NCBI GenBank assembly: GCA_016720835.1
Contig: JADKJW010000031.1
Location: 315,678 to 379,677 of the forward strand
Origin: Ignavibacteria bacterium
GTDB taxonomy: Bacteria > Bacteroidota > Ignavibacteria > SZUA-365
Direction: 5' to 3'
DNA: 64,000 nt
Positions 29,480-38,735 of the stretch are shown one piece after another; position 1 is the stretch's first letter; each line of letters starts with the position of its first letter. The notes under the pieces were generated by a model. That model searched no databases and was not told where the DNA came from. It saw only the letters and a list, made by a program, of their open reading frames with translations. Position numbers and translations under genes: made by a program.

Positions 29480-31555
29480 ATGCCATCGCCGATTGTCGAC
29501 ACCGGACCGGAACGCGCGCTCACGTCCAAAACGCATCCGCCGCAACCGCATGCCGGACATCATCACCCGCGCACGGATATCCTCGCGGGCGATCCCTCCA
29601 AGCGCAAACTCGTCCTCGTCGGGAATCCGAATGTCGGCAAATCCGTGTTCTTCAACTACCTCAGCGGCCTGTACGTCGATGTCTCCAATTTTCCCGGCAC
29701 CACCGTGGAAGTTGCGAAAGCCTCCTACCTCGAGTACGATCTGTACGACACGCCCGGCATCTACGGCGTGTCGTCCTTCAACGACGAGGAAACCGTCGCG
29801 CGCGACATCATCCTGAATGCGGATCTGATCGTCAACATCGTCGACGGCGTGCACCTCGAGCGCGATCTGTTCCTGACCCAGCAGCTCATCGACATGGGCA
29901 AGCCGGTCGGCGTGGCCGTGAACATGCTGGACGAGGCGCGCCATCAGAAACTCGACATCGATCTTGCCGCGCTGGAACGCGAACTCGGCGTGCCCGTCAT
30001 CGGCACCGTCGCCACGCAGCGCGAGGGACTCGACGCCATCCACGACCTCATCCGCTCGGTACGCGAAGGACGTCAGAATCCGTCTCTCCACGCCGAGCTG
30101 CACCGCCTCCTGAGCGTGGTCGGCTCGCAGGGAGAAGCACTGCTCGTGCTCGAGGGCGATCCGGTCATCGCCGCGCGGCACGGCCTGAAGACCGTCGTCT
30201 CCTCGTCGCGCGACGAACTCTACATCGATCGGCGGAACCGCGTCAACACCATCGTCGCGCAGGTCGTCAGCCATGCGCAGACAGGCCGCCGCCTGTCGTC
30301 ACTGTTCGGGCGCGCGACGGTCAGCCCGATCTGGGGTCTTCCGATTCTCGCCGTCATTCTCTTTCTGCTCTACCAGTTCGTCGGCGTGCTCGTGGCGCAG
30401 GATCTCGTCGGCTTCACCGAATCGACGGTGGGCAACCGGATCGTGGAAGTGGCGATCAAGGGCGCCGTCGCGCGCAATGCCGCGACGGAGATCACGGTGG
30501 AACGGGTGGGCGCTCACGACGAAATCATCGCAGAGCGAAACTTCAGCTTTCCTGATGGCCGCTTTGCGAATCCGGCGCTGTGGAAGGAAGCGCAGGACTT
30601 CGCATCAGGCCACACCGCCAACTGGACCTTCAAATATTCGAATCCCTGGATCGTCGTGTTCTTCGGGGAATTCGGCGCGATCACGATGACGCTCACGTAC
30701 CTGCTCTTCCTGCTCATGCCGCTCGTCATCGGCTTCTACCTCGCGCTCTCGGTGCTGGAGGACAGCGGCTACCTGCCGCGGCTGGCGACGATCGTGGATC
30801 GCACGCTGCGCGTCATCGGGCTCAACGGACGCGCGATCATCCCGCTCATTCTCGGATTCGGCTGCGTCACCATGGCTACCATTACGACGCGCCTGCTCGG
30901 GACGAACAGGGAAAAGACGATTGCAACCACGATATTGCAGCTCGCGATCCCGTGCTCCGCGCAACTCGGCGTCATCGCCGCGCTGCTCGCGACCGCGGGT
31001 CCCGCGGCAACGGCGATCTACGCGGCGGTGATCTTTTCCTTCCTCGTCGCCGTCGGCACCTCGATGAGCAGGCTCATTCCCGGCGAAACATCCGCCCTGC
31101 TGCTCGACCTCCCGCCGATGCGCTTTCCCCGCGTCGGGAACGTGGTGCAGAAGACCGCCTACAAAACGTATTTCTTCATGAAGGAAGCCAGCCCGTGGTT
31201 CTTTGTCGGCGCGCTCGCGGTCAGCATTCTGCAGGTCACCGGCGCGCTCGTCGCGGTGCAGGACCTGCTGCAGCCGCTGGTCGTGTCCTGGCTCAAACTC
31301 CCGAAGGAGGCGGCCACCGCCTTCGTCATGGGACTCGTGCGACGCGACTTCGGAGCCGCCGGACTGTATTCGATGGATCTCTCGCCGTATCAGACCGTCG
31401 CCGCCCTGGTCACCATCACCCTGTTCGTGCCCTGCATCGCGTCCGTCGTCGTGATGCTCAAGGAACGCGGCCTCAAGGAAGGCATGATCATCTGGACGGG
31501 CAGCTTCGTGCTCGCCCTCGTCGTCGGCGGCCTCGTCGCGCAGTTGCTGATTTGA
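29480..31555 (+). CDS. feoB: Ferrous iron transporter FeoB
   Basis: FeoB is the GTP-gated inner-membrane Fe(II) permease. The 691-residue protein has an N-terminal G domain with GNPNVGKS, the switch segment VSNFPGTTVE, DTPGIYG and NMLDEAR. The membrane part has the gate motifs LGFGCVTMATITTRLL and AIPCSAQLGVIAALL with the Cys residues thought to line the path, and about eight spans. A His-rich segment (HAGHHHP) lies in the first 30 residues before the G domain, a plausible metal-binding leader. An AAAGGA site lies before the ATG. It follows fur and feoA and should be iron-repressed with them. Confidence 0.95.
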   Translation: MPSPIVDTGPERALTSKTHPPQPHAGHHHPRTDILAGDPSKRKLVLVGNPNVGKSVFFNYLSGLYVDVSNFPGTTVEVAKASYLEYDLYDTPGIYGVSSFNDEETVARDIILNADLIVNIVDGVHLERDLFLTQQLIDMGKPVGVAVNMLDEARHQKLDIDLAALERELGVPVIGTVATQREGLDAIHDLIRSVREGRQNPSLHAELHRLLSVVGSQGEALLVLEGDPVIAARHGLKTVVSSSRDELYIDRRNRVNTIVAQVVSHAQTGRRLSSLFGRATVSPIWGLPILAVILFLLYQFVGVLVAQDLVGFTESTVGNRIVEVAIKGAVARNAATEITVERVGAHDEIIAERNFSFPDGRFANPALWKEAQDFASGHTANWTFKYSNPWIVVFFGEFGAITMTLTYLLFLLMPLVIGFYLALSVLEDSGYLPRLATIVDRTLRVIGLNGRAIIPLILGFGCVTMATITTRLLGTNREKTIATTILQLAIPCSAQLGVIAALLATAGPAATAIYAAVIFSFLVAVGTSMSRLIPGETSALLLDLPPMRFPRVGNVVQKTAYKTYFFMKEASPWFFVGALAVSILQVTGALVAVQDLLQPLVVSWLKLPKEAATAFVMGLVRRDFGAAGLYSMDLSPYQTVAALVTITLFVPCIASVVVMLKERGLKEGMIIWTGSFVLALVVGGLVAQLLI

Positions 31556-31604
31556 CTCTCGCGGACGCGCCCCGCGGCGCTCCCCGCCACTCCAGGAGTA
31601 TCGC

Positions 31605-32138
31605 ATGATCCGACACGCACTTCTCGCCGTCGCGCTGCTGCTCGCAGCGCAGGCCTCGCGCGCCCAGGAAGCCCGCCACCGCTTCGATCCGGTGGTGTAC
31701 CTCGGCACGCTCAACATCTATCAGCAGTGGGCCGAGGGAGTGTTCCTCAAGCCGCCGCACAGCGTGCAGCAGTACGTCGACACGCTGCTCTCGTACGAGA
31801 ACGTCATCGCCTTCACGCTGGTCACGCGCGATTCGTCCCGCGCGGGGTGGACGATGCGCATGGACTTCGACGCCGACAACTACGGCGCGCTGAAGCTGAT
31901 CCGCGTGAAAGCGTGGAAACCCGCGGGCACGGATGCCGCCGCCGAATTCAAGGATCTCGCGTCGCGCGTGCAGAGCATCCTGAAACGGAAACTCCTCGAG
32001 CGGACGGAAGATTCAGCGGACAAGATTGTCTGGAAATGGATGCCCCGTTCCGGGCATGCCTTCGTCATCACGCGGCAGGCCGCGGAAGGCGCGCGTCCCG
32101 CCATGCTGCGGATGTCCCTCGACGCCGTGGTACAGTGA
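31605..32138 (+). CDS. Exported protein of unknown function downstream of feoB
   Basis: This 177-residue product has a signal peptide (residues 1-20, LLAVALLLAAQASRAQ) and an AGGAG site eight bases before its ATG. The mature part is alpha/beta with YLGTLNIYQQWAEGVF, an aromatic N-terminal segment, and no Cys or recognisable motif. It starts 49 bases after feoB with no terminator between, so it may be co-transcribed with the iron genes, but nothing else ties it to iron. It converges on the VIT/vWA gene with a 34-base gap. Confidence 0.65.
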   Translation: MIRHALLAVALLLAAQASRAQEARHRFDPVVYLGTLNIYQQWAEGVFLKPPHSVQQYVDTLLSYENVIAFTLVTRDSSRAGWTMRMDFDADNYGALKLIRVKAWKPAGTDAAAEFKDLASRVQSILKRKLLERTEDSADKIVWKWMPRSGHAFVITRQAAEGARPAMLRMSLDAVVQ

Positions 32139-32172
32139 GTGCATGGGGACAGGGGAAAGGGAATGCGATGCG

Positions 32173-34941
32173 TCAATCCAGCAGCACAATGTTCCTGACG
32201 ACGGTGCGCGTGACTCCCGTTGTCTGCTCCCTGGCGAGGAGCTGCACGAAATAGACTCCGGCAGGCACGCGGCGATGCAGATCGTCGCCGCCATCCCAGC
32301 GGTACAGCCGCGTCCCATGCACGGATTCACCCGCGGTGATGCTCCGGACCCTTCGGCCGAGCCGGTCAAACACCGCGATGGTGACCACGGAGGCGTTGCG
32401 CGCGCGGAGGGTGATGCCGGTCTCGCGCCGGAAGGGATTCGGCGCGATGGACAGCGAGATCGAATCGTTGTCGATCGCGCCGGCGACCTCGGGAACATCC
32501 AGGAGTTTCGTTTCGTCGAACGGGTCTTTCATGAAGTGCAGAGTGTCGTTGGGCTCCAGCGCGAGCAACGCGGTGTAGTCGCAGAGCAGACGGTAGCGCA
32601 TGGCCATGCTCACGATGGCGGCGGTGTCGCGTTTCGGCTGCTTGAACAGGTCCTTGAGATGCTCGTTCCCCAGCATCGATGGCACGATTTTGTCCATTTT
32701 CGTGCTGTCGTGACTCAGATACCTGCTGCCGGTATAGATCCTTTCGCCGATGGAATCCTTGAATACGGCACGGACGGTGAACGTGATGCTGTCCGACGGA
32801 GTGGCGGCGCCGATGAAGAAGCGTGCCTTGTTCGGATCCTCCGGCACCGGTTCGACTTCGCGGATTTCCTTCACCACCCCGGCGCCCGCATCCGCAACTG
32901 CCGAGACGGTCAGGGTGTCCGCCGTCGGCAAACTGTACGGATCGAGCAGCGCGCAGAGCGAATTCCATGGGTACAGGTGCGTCTCGAAATGCCGGCCATG
33001 CGTCGCGTCCGCGATGGTCTTCAGCAGATACCCGCATCCGTAGTATTGGACCTGTTGGTCCGTGACCGACCGCGGGAGGAAATTCGATCCGTCCAAGAGA
33101 TTGATGGTCGTGAATTGAGGAGCTGCAGGGATGAAGTCCGCAACGTAGGACGCCGTCCACGCCTGTGCATCGGGCTTCTCGAAGAGCGTATCGGTATTGC
33201 TCAGGACGATGACCCGATCGCACGGGGACGCCGTATGGAATGCCTTCACGGTTTGGAGGAGGCCGGTAAGTTGCTGATCGCACGAGACCGCATTGAGGCC
33301 GAGGAGGGGGATACCGATCACAGCTTTCAATGCTCCGTCATCCCTGAACGACCAGATGGCACTGACAACAAGCAAGCCGTTGTGTATTCTTTTCGAAATG
33401 ACGTACGGCCTGCCCAGAGAGTCGATCAATTCCACTTTTACCTGCGGATCCGGAGAGTACTCCAGGAAATTGAACACGTAATGATTGAATGGTTCTGTAA
33501 AGTCCTTTCCGATATTCCCTGCGGCGACTCCTGTAAGGGGCGCCGGAAATTCCGTTATCCTCCTTACGCTCAGTCCGGCGATATGTGCGGAAGCGATCAC
33601 TTCATCGCTTGGAGATCGGTTATAGTCGTAGTAGGTCAGAACCCTGCCGCCTTCGATGAAGACGCTATCGATCTTCGCCAACAGCTCGACGGAATTGTTC
33701 TTCCGATCATCGGTTCCGTTATTGTATGTTGCTACAACGTCCGCTTTTCCGGAATCGCGAAGAGCCTCGAGAAGACTCGGGAAGTTTTTAATCGTGGCGA
33801 GTTTTTCCAGCCCGGGAAATTGCCAGCATACGGGTGCGAGATCATCCGTGTACTTGATATACGGGATCCGTTGCTCCGCGATTTCCCGCCCCCACTCGCT
33901 GGCGACGAAGCGATCGATGAGCGCACTGATGCTGTCGGTCCGGCCCAGGGTCCAAGCAGGATTCAGGAACTGAATCTTTCCTGCCCCCGCAACCAGCACG
34001 TTGACGCTGTCGTCCGCTTTCGCGGCGGAGAGGATTGCCTGCTTCACCCGTGGAATCAGCGTGACGAAATTCTTGTAATGCACGCCGCTCAGGTCCAGCG
34101 CGAATAGCAGACGCTTGCTCGATGAATCCCTCTGAATCGGGAAGATCGAGCCGGGATCGAAGCCGAATTGGAAGTACGCCCCATCGTTCTTGCGCTCCGA
34201 GGATGAGAAGAACGTGCCGTCGGAGAAGTCCGTGGTGAAGCCAAGTGTGAATCCAGGCAGGACACCGATATCATCGACGCGGGTATATTGAAAGCGGTAT
34301 CCGTTCGTATCCTTCAAGCCGGTGAAATTCGCGTTCGGCAGTTCAGAGATGCTGGGCTTGCCCCAGACGGGTTCTACGACACGAAAGAGGACGTCCAACG
34401 GTTTTTTCGCGGCATTGTTATCACTCAACATTTGCAGAGGAAGTTCTGCGACGCCGAGCTTGCCCAGCCAGCGCGTGGGCGTGATGAAGTTGAGTTTGAT
34501 CTTCCTCACGGAACCCGAGACGAGTGGGAAGATATGGAGTTCGTAGATGTCGCCGCGCTTGGCGAGGAAGGCCGGATCGTGCAGGCTGCTCGTGATGCTG
34601 TCGTAGATCGCGCGCGCCCGCCATGTGTCGAGCATGATCGCCTGCATCACGCTGTCGCCGATCCACAGCCACAGATCGTTGACCACCGCATTGGCGGGCA
34701 GACGGAAGCGATGCACAATCTCGACGATGGAAGAACCGGCGAATTGGTTGTGGTCCGAATACGAGAGGTACAGCGACTGTTCGACGTACGCCCCGTGGGG
34801 CTCCACAACCAGCGTCGCTTGGTCGATGTACCCCGGCTTCGTGCCGTAGGCGGTCGTCTTGACGGTGAGCTGCGCGCGTGCCGGAAGCGCAAGGAGGACA
34901 ATGAGAAATGCCAGCAGGAAGGATCTCTGGTGCATGTCCAT
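32173..34941 (-). CDS. VIT and vWA domain surface protein with T9SS sorting domain
   Basis: The 922-residue protein has a signal peptide (residues 1-24), then a VIT domain (about 30-170: LWLWIGDSVMQAIMLDTWRA and ARAIYDSITSS are typical of inter-alpha-trypsin inhibitor heavy chains). A von Willebrand A-like region follows (LLFALDLSGVHYKNFVTLIP, with the DLSG metal-site start). Residues about 835-922 are a type A sorting domain (SIAPNPFRRETG, DRLGRRV, VPAGVYFVQLLA). It is expected on the cell surface or secreted, mediating adhesion or protein binding; the target is unknown. A Met two codons downstream could be the true start. The 3' end converges on the small exported gene. Confidence 0.85.
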   Translation of the reverse strand: MDMHQRSFLLAFLIVLLALPARAQLTVKTTAYGTKPGYIDQATLVVEPHGAYVEQSLYLSYSDHNQFAGSSIVEIVHRFRLPANAVVNDLWLWIGDSVMQAIMLDTWRARAIYDSITSSLHDPAFLAKRGDIYELHIFPLVSGSVRKIKLNFITPTRWLGKLGVAELPLQMLSDNNAAKKPLDVLFRVVEPVWGKPSISELPNANFTGLKDTNGYRFQYTRVDDIGVLPGFTLGFTTDFSDGTFFSSSERKNDGAYFQFGFDPGSIFPIQRDSSSKRLLFALDLSGVHYKNFVTLIPRVKQAILSAAKADDSVNVLVAGAGKIQFLNPAWTLGRTDSISALIDRFVASEWGREIAEQRIPYIKYTDDLAPVCWQFPGLEKLATIKNFPSLLEALRDSGKADVVATYNNGTDDRKNNSVELLAKIDSVFIEGGRVLTYYDYNRSPSDEVIASAHIAGLSVRRITEFPAPLTGVAAGNIGKDFTEPFNHYVFNFLEYSPDPQVKVELIDSLGRPYVISKRIHNGLLVVSAIWSFRDDGALKAVIGIPLLGLNAVSCDQQLTGLLQTVKAFHTASPCDRVIVLSNTDTLFEKPDAQAWTASYVADFIPAAPQFTTINLLDGSNFLPRSVTDQQVQYYGCGYLLKTIADATHGRHFETHLYPWNSLCALLDPYSLPTADTLTVSAVADAGAGVVKEIREVEPVPEDPNKARFFIGAATPSDSITFTVRAVFKDSIGERIYTGSRYLSHDSTKMDKIVPSMLGNEHLKDLFKQPKRDTAAIVSMAMRYRLLCDYTALLALEPNDTLHFMKDPFDETKLLDVPEVAGAIDNDSISLSIAPNPFRRETGITLRARNASVVTIAVFDRLGRRVRSITAGESVHGTRLYRWDGGDDLHRRVPAGVYFVQLLAREQTTGVTRTVVRNIVLLD

Positions 34942-35198
34942 GTGCGAGCCTCACGATGTGCGTATGGAGGAAGGTCCCCAAGAGAACGTCGAAAAACGAA
35001 ACTACTCAGCGCGCTCCCCACATGCAATGCTCGCGGCGATCCGCCTTACCCGAATACCTCACCTTGCCCACGAATCGGCCGGCGGGACTTCGGCCTGCAC
35101 GCCGAAGTTCGCTATTCGCGAACGCAGGCGGGGCCCTACCCGGCGTTTGATTCACTCCAATACTCCATCACTCCGATACTCCGCCGCTCCGCATTCGC
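34942..35198. repeat. Intergenic region with octameric degenerate repeat
   Basis: No gene is seen between the VIT/vWA gene and mnmG. From 35153 to about 35191 the sequence is a tandem of ACTCCAAT, ACTCCATC, ACTCCGAT and ACTCCGCC-type octamers. The repeat starts only a few bases after the mnmG stop codon (35199) on the minus strand, so it forms the 3' untranslated part of that gene. Confidence 0.6.
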
Positions 35199-37070
35199 CT
35201 ACCGCCGCAGGTACACCATCAGGATCGACACGTCCGCCGCGCTCACGCCGCTTATGCGCGAGGCCTGGCCCACGGAGCGCGGACGCACGGTCTTGAGCTT
35301 GCCCCGGCCTTCCGTAGAAAGGGAATTCACGCGGTCGTAGTCGAAGTCCTCGGGCAGCAGGAGTTGCTCGGCGACGCTGAACTTCCGGATGTCCGCCCGC
35401 TGCCGCTCGATGTACCCGGCGTATTTCGCCTCGATCTCCACCTGCTGCGCGATGACGGGCTCGTCGAGCGCCGCGCGGAACAGCGGATCGTCGCGGAGAG
35501 CGTCAAGCGCGAAAAGATCGCTCGCGCAGACTTCGTCGCGGCGCAGGACTTTCCCGACGAATTCATGCTGCGTCACAGGCGTCGATGCGCGCGCGGTGAG
35601 GAAGGGATTGAGCGCTTCGGGCGACAGCGTGCGCTTGTCGATGACCTCGAGCAACGCGTTGATGCCCCGCTCGCGCTCGCACATGGCCGCGTATACGGCG
35701 TCGGGCAGCAATCCGAAGGCGTGTCCGTAACGCATCAGGCGGCGGTCGGCATTGTCCTGCCGCAGCAGGAGGCGGTACTCCGCGCGCGACGTGAACATGC
35801 GGTACGGCTCGTCGGTGCCCTTGTTCACGAGGTCGTCGATGAGCACGCCGATGTAGGCCTCCTCGCGGCCGATGACGAACGGCGCGTCGCCCCGCACGAA
35901 ATGCACGGCGTTGATTCCCGCGACGAGTCCCTGCGCCGCGGCTTCTTCATACCCGGAGGTGCCGTTGATCTGTCCGGCCAGGAAGAGCCCGCGCACCGTC
36001 TTCGTCTCGAGCGACAGCTTCAACTGATGCGGCGGGAAGTAATCGTATTCCACAGCGTAACCGGGACGGATCATCTCCACGTCCTGCAATCCCGCGACCG
36101 ACCGCAATGCGCGCAACTGGATGTCCTCGGGCAGGCTGGACGAGAAACCGTTGACGTACACCACGTCGGTGTCCCACCCCTCCGGCTCGAGAAACAGATG
36201 ATGACTTGCGCGATCGGAGAACCGGACGATTTTGTCTTCTATGCTCGGACAGTAGCGCGGACCCGCGCCCTGGATGCGGCCGGTGAACATCGGCGAATGC
36301 GCGAAGCCCTCGCGCATGATGTCGTGCGTCCGCTCGTTGGTGCGGGTGATGTGGCAGGGCACCTGCGTGATGTCGGGCACGGGCGACTGGAAGGAGAAGG
36401 GGATGGGCGGTTCGTCGCCGGGCGCGAGGACGGTCTGCGACAGATCGATGCTCCGCATGGACACGCGCGGCGGCGTGCCGGTTTTCAGGCGTCCCGTCTC
36501 GAAGCCGAGGCGGAGCAGCGTCTCGGTGATGCCCGTCGCGTGGGCCTCTCCGAAGCGGCCGCCTTCGCTGCGGTCGAGCCCCGTGTACATCGCGGCATTC
36601 AGGAAGGTGCCCGCGCAGAGGACGAGCGCCCGGCAGGCGATCTCGACGCCGCCGTCGGTGGTCAGGCCCCGGACCGCGTCTCCGTCAAGATGCAGCAGGC
36701 GGACTGATCCCTGCACGATATCGAGATTCTCCTGCGCTTCGAGTGTGCGCCGCGCGAGTGCGGAGTAGAGTTCGCGGTCGTTCTGCGTGCGGGGCGACCA
36801 GACGGCGGGACCCTTCGAGCGGTTGAGCATCTTGAACTGGATGGCCGACGCGTCGGCAAGCTTGGCCATCTCGCCTCCCAGCGCGTCGATTTCGCGCACG
36901 AGATGCCCTTTCGCGGTGCCGCCGATGGCCGGGTTGCAGGACATGCGTCCGATTGCCGCCGCGTCCATCGTGATCAGCGCCGTTGTGCAGCCCATGCGCG
37001 CGGCGGCGAGACACGCTTCGATTCCCGCATGTCCGCCTCCGACGACAGCGATATCGTACACTTCTGCCAT
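35199..37070 (-). CDS. mnmG: tRNA uridine-5-carboxymethylaminomethyl modification enzyme MnmG (GidA)
   Basis: MnmG, with MnmE, modifies the wobble uridine of several tRNAs using FAD and methylene-tetrahydrofolate. The 623-residue product starts with the FAD-binding AVVGGGHAGIEACLAAARMG and has SCNPAIGGTAKGHLVREID, the KTGTPPRV segment, FLAGQINGTSGYEEAAAQG and the conserved C-terminal GQASRISGVSAADVSILM. The length is exactly that of the family. The ATG at 37070 has GGAGAGA upstream. mnmE is not in the window. A 24-bp palindrome lies 36 bases before the start. Confidence 0.96.
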   Translation of the reverse strand: MAEVYDIAVVGGGHAGIEACLAAARMGCTTALITMDAAAIGRMSCNPAIGGTAKGHLVREIDALGGEMAKLADASAIQFKMLNRSKGPAVWSPRTQNDRELYSALARRTLEAQENLDIVQGSVRLLHLDGDAVRGLTTDGGVEIACRALVLCAGTFLNAAMYTGLDRSEGGRFGEAHATGITETLLRLGFETGRLKTGTPPRVSMRSIDLSQTVLAPGDEPPIPFSFQSPVPDITQVPCHITRTNERTHDIMREGFAHSPMFTGRIQGAGPRYCPSIEDKIVRFSDRASHHLFLEPEGWDTDVVYVNGFSSSLPEDIQLRALRSVAGLQDVEMIRPGYAVEYDYFPPHQLKLSLETKTVRGLFLAGQINGTSGYEEAAAQGLVAGINAVHFVRGDAPFVIGREEAYIGVLIDDLVNKGTDEPYRMFTSRAEYRLLLRQDNADRRLMRYGHAFGLLPDAVYAAMCERERGINALLEVIDKRTLSPEALNPFLTARASTPVTQHEFVGKVLRRDEVCASDLFALDALRDDPLFRAALDEPVIAQQVEIEAKYAGYIERQRADIRKFSVAEQLLLPEDFDYDRVNSLSTEGRGKLKTVRPRSVGQASRISGVSAADVSILMVYLRR

Positions 37071-37105
37071 GCGCGCTGCCTTTCTCTCCTGTTGGTTCTG
37101 CAGAA

Positions 37106-37129
37106 ACAGGGCATGAATTCATGCCCTGT
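37106..37129. promoter_or_regulatory. Perfect 24-bp palindrome upstream of mnmG
   Basis: The half acagggcatgaa is followed directly by its reverse complement. On the minus strand it is followed by TTTCTG and lies 36 bases before the mnmG start. It could be an operator or a small hairpin. Confidence 0.45.
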
Positions 37130-37146
37130 CCCCTGGTGAAACTTGT

Positions 37147-37265
37147 GCGGTGCGGTGTCGTATAGGAGTCGGCTTCAGGCTTTAGGGAGGAAAAAAACGC
37201 CTACCGCAACACACCCCACCGCAGTCAGCAATGGCGGGTGCATCTCTGCTCCCGCCATTTTTTAT
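37147..37265 (+). ncRNA. Candidate structured RNA ending in an intrinsic terminator
   Basis: On the plus strand 37147-37159 (tgcggtgcggtgt) can pair with 37211-37223 (acaccccaccgca) at 12 of 13 positions, enclosing a further GC-rich region. A second hairpin, aatggcggg (37230-37238) with cccgccatt (37251-37259), is followed by TTTTATT. No plus-strand gene uses these elements, since both neighbours lie on the minus strand. A short stand-alone RNA is the simplest reading. Alternatively the last hairpin is the 3' end of the minus-strand hydrolase transcript. Confidence 0.35.
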
Positions 37266-38666
37266 TCAAAGCGTGAACCGGTCGCCGATTGCCGGCGTGT
37301 GCGTGACGCTGAAGCCGAGTTCCTCGCGCACGCCCTGGTCCATTTTCTTGAGCTGATCCTCATCTCCGTGCACCAGATAGATGTTCTGGAGCCGCGCGCG
37401 GTCGAACTGCCCGATCCAGGACAGCAGTTCCGTCCGGTCGGCATGTGCGCTCAAGCTGTTCATCACCTGCACTTCGGCCTTGACCGTATACTCGTCGCCG
37501 AGAATGTTCACCACGGGCTGCTTCTCGACGAGGCGGCGTCCGAGCGTGTGCTCGGCATTGTATCCGGTGATGAGGATGGTGTTGCGGGGGTTCTCGATGT
37601 TGTTGGCGAGGTGATGCAGGATGCGCCCGGCCTCGCACATGCCGGAGGACGAAATGATCACCATCGGTTGGCGGGAAGCGTTGAGGGCCTTCGAATCTTC
37701 CACTGCAGTGATGTAATGCAGCTTCTGGAAGCCGAAGGGATCCTTCCTCGTCAGCAGATCCTCGCGCACATCCGGGTCCATGCATTCGGGATGGATGCGG
37801 AAGATTTCCGTCGCGTTGGCGCTGAGCGGACTGTCCACGTAGATCGGAATGTCCGGCAGGCGTCCGTGCTTCTGCAGCTGATGCAGATCGTACACGAGCT
37901 CCTGCGTGCGACCGACGGAGAAGGCGGGCACGATGACGCGTCCCCCGCGCGCGGTCGTGCGCTTGAGGATGTCCTCGAGCCGGTCGAGCGCGGTGAGATC
38001 GTCGACGTGGAAGCGTCCGCCGTAGGTGCTTTCGGTGATGAGCGCGTCCACATCGCCGATCAGTTCGGGGTCGCGAAGAATGGGCCGGTTCGGACGCCCG
38101 AGGTCGCCGGTGAAGCAGAGGCGGGTGGAACCGCCGCTGCCGCGGATATCGAGCACGACGATCGCCGAGCCCAGGATGTGTCCCGCGTCGTAGAACGTGA
38201 GATCCACCGCGGCAGTCACCGGGATGGTCTTCCGGTAGCCGATGGTCTGAAACAGCTCCAGCGCCGCCATCGCGTCTTCGCTCGTGTACAGGGCTTCGAC
38301 GGGGGGCAGGCCGCGCTTGGCGTGCTTCTTCGTCATGAACTGCGCGTCCTTCATCTGGATGTGCGCGCTGTCGAGAAGCATGATGTTCGCGAGATCGCGC
38401 GTCGCGTGCGTCGAGTACACCGTGCCCGAGAACCCGTGCTTGACGAGCATCGGGAGTTTGCCGCTGTGATCGATGTGCGCGTGGGAGAGGATGAGAACAT
38501 CGATGTCCTTCGGATCGAAGGGGAAGGACTGGTTCTTGATCGCCGATTCCTCGCGGCGGCCCTGGAAGAGGCCGCAGTCGAGCATGATGCGCTTGCCGTC
38601 CGCTTCGAGCAGGTGACAGGAACCGGTGACGGTATGCGCGGCGCCGTAAAAGGTCAGTGTGGCCAT
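37266..38666 (-). CDS. MBL-fold beta-CASP ribonuclease-like protein
   Basis: This 466-residue metallo-beta-lactamase-fold hydrolase belongs to the beta-CASP branch that includes CPSF73/YSH1-like nucleases. Zinc motifs are SHAHIDHSG (HxHxDH), DAGHILGSA and FTGDLGRPNRP. The beta-CASP domain contains IVPAFSVGRTQELVY, PIYVDSPLSANATEIF and ISSSGMCEAGRI, and the C-terminal RMMBL part has LSAHADRTELLSW with LVHGDEDQ. Family members act on RNA as endo- or exonucleases; a direct role in mRNA turnover here is inference. Length is typical of the stand-alone bacterial group. It lies between mnmG and the E1 fusion on the same strand. Confidence 0.9.
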   Translation of the reverse strand: MATLTFYGAAHTVTGSCHLLEADGKRIMLDCGLFQGRREESAIKNQSFPFDPKDIDVLILSHAHIDHSGKLPMLVKHGFSGTVYSTHATRDLANIMLLDSAHIQMKDAQFMTKKHAKRGLPPVEALYTSEDAMAALELFQTIGYRKTIPVTAAVDLTFYDAGHILGSAIVVLDIRGSGGSTRLCFTGDLGRPNRPILRDPELIGDVDALITESTYGGRFHVDDLTALDRLEDILKRTTARGGRVIVPAFSVGRTQELVYDLHQLQKHGRLPDIPIYVDSPLSANATEIFRIHPECMDPDVREDLLTRKDPFGFQKLHYITAVEDSKALNASRQPMVIISSSGMCEAGRILHHLANNIENPRNTILITGYNAEHTLGRRLVEKQPVVNILGDEYTVKAEVQVMNSLSAHADRTELLSWIGQFDRARLQNIYLVHGDEDQLKKMDQGVREELGFSVTHTPAIGDRFTL

Positions 38667-38705
38667 GAGAGCTCGCCGTTATTGAAGGTGCGGTGGTCTG
38701 GCTGC

Positions 38706-38724
38706 GCCGCGCAACCGTTGCGCG
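38706..38724 (-). terminator. Short GC-rich hairpin after the E1 gene
   Basis: ccgcgcaa (38706-38713) pairs with ttgcgcgg (38717-38724) around a three-base loop, between the E1 stop and the beta-CASP start on the minus strand. No T-run follows, so terminator function is doubtful. Confidence 0.3.
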
Positions 38725-38735
38725 GCAGGGACGGG

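Noticed and set aside
37147..37223. Signal recognition particle RNA
   Set aside because: The length and stem looked suggestive, but the conserved GGAAG-type tetraloop and the AGCAG segment are missing.
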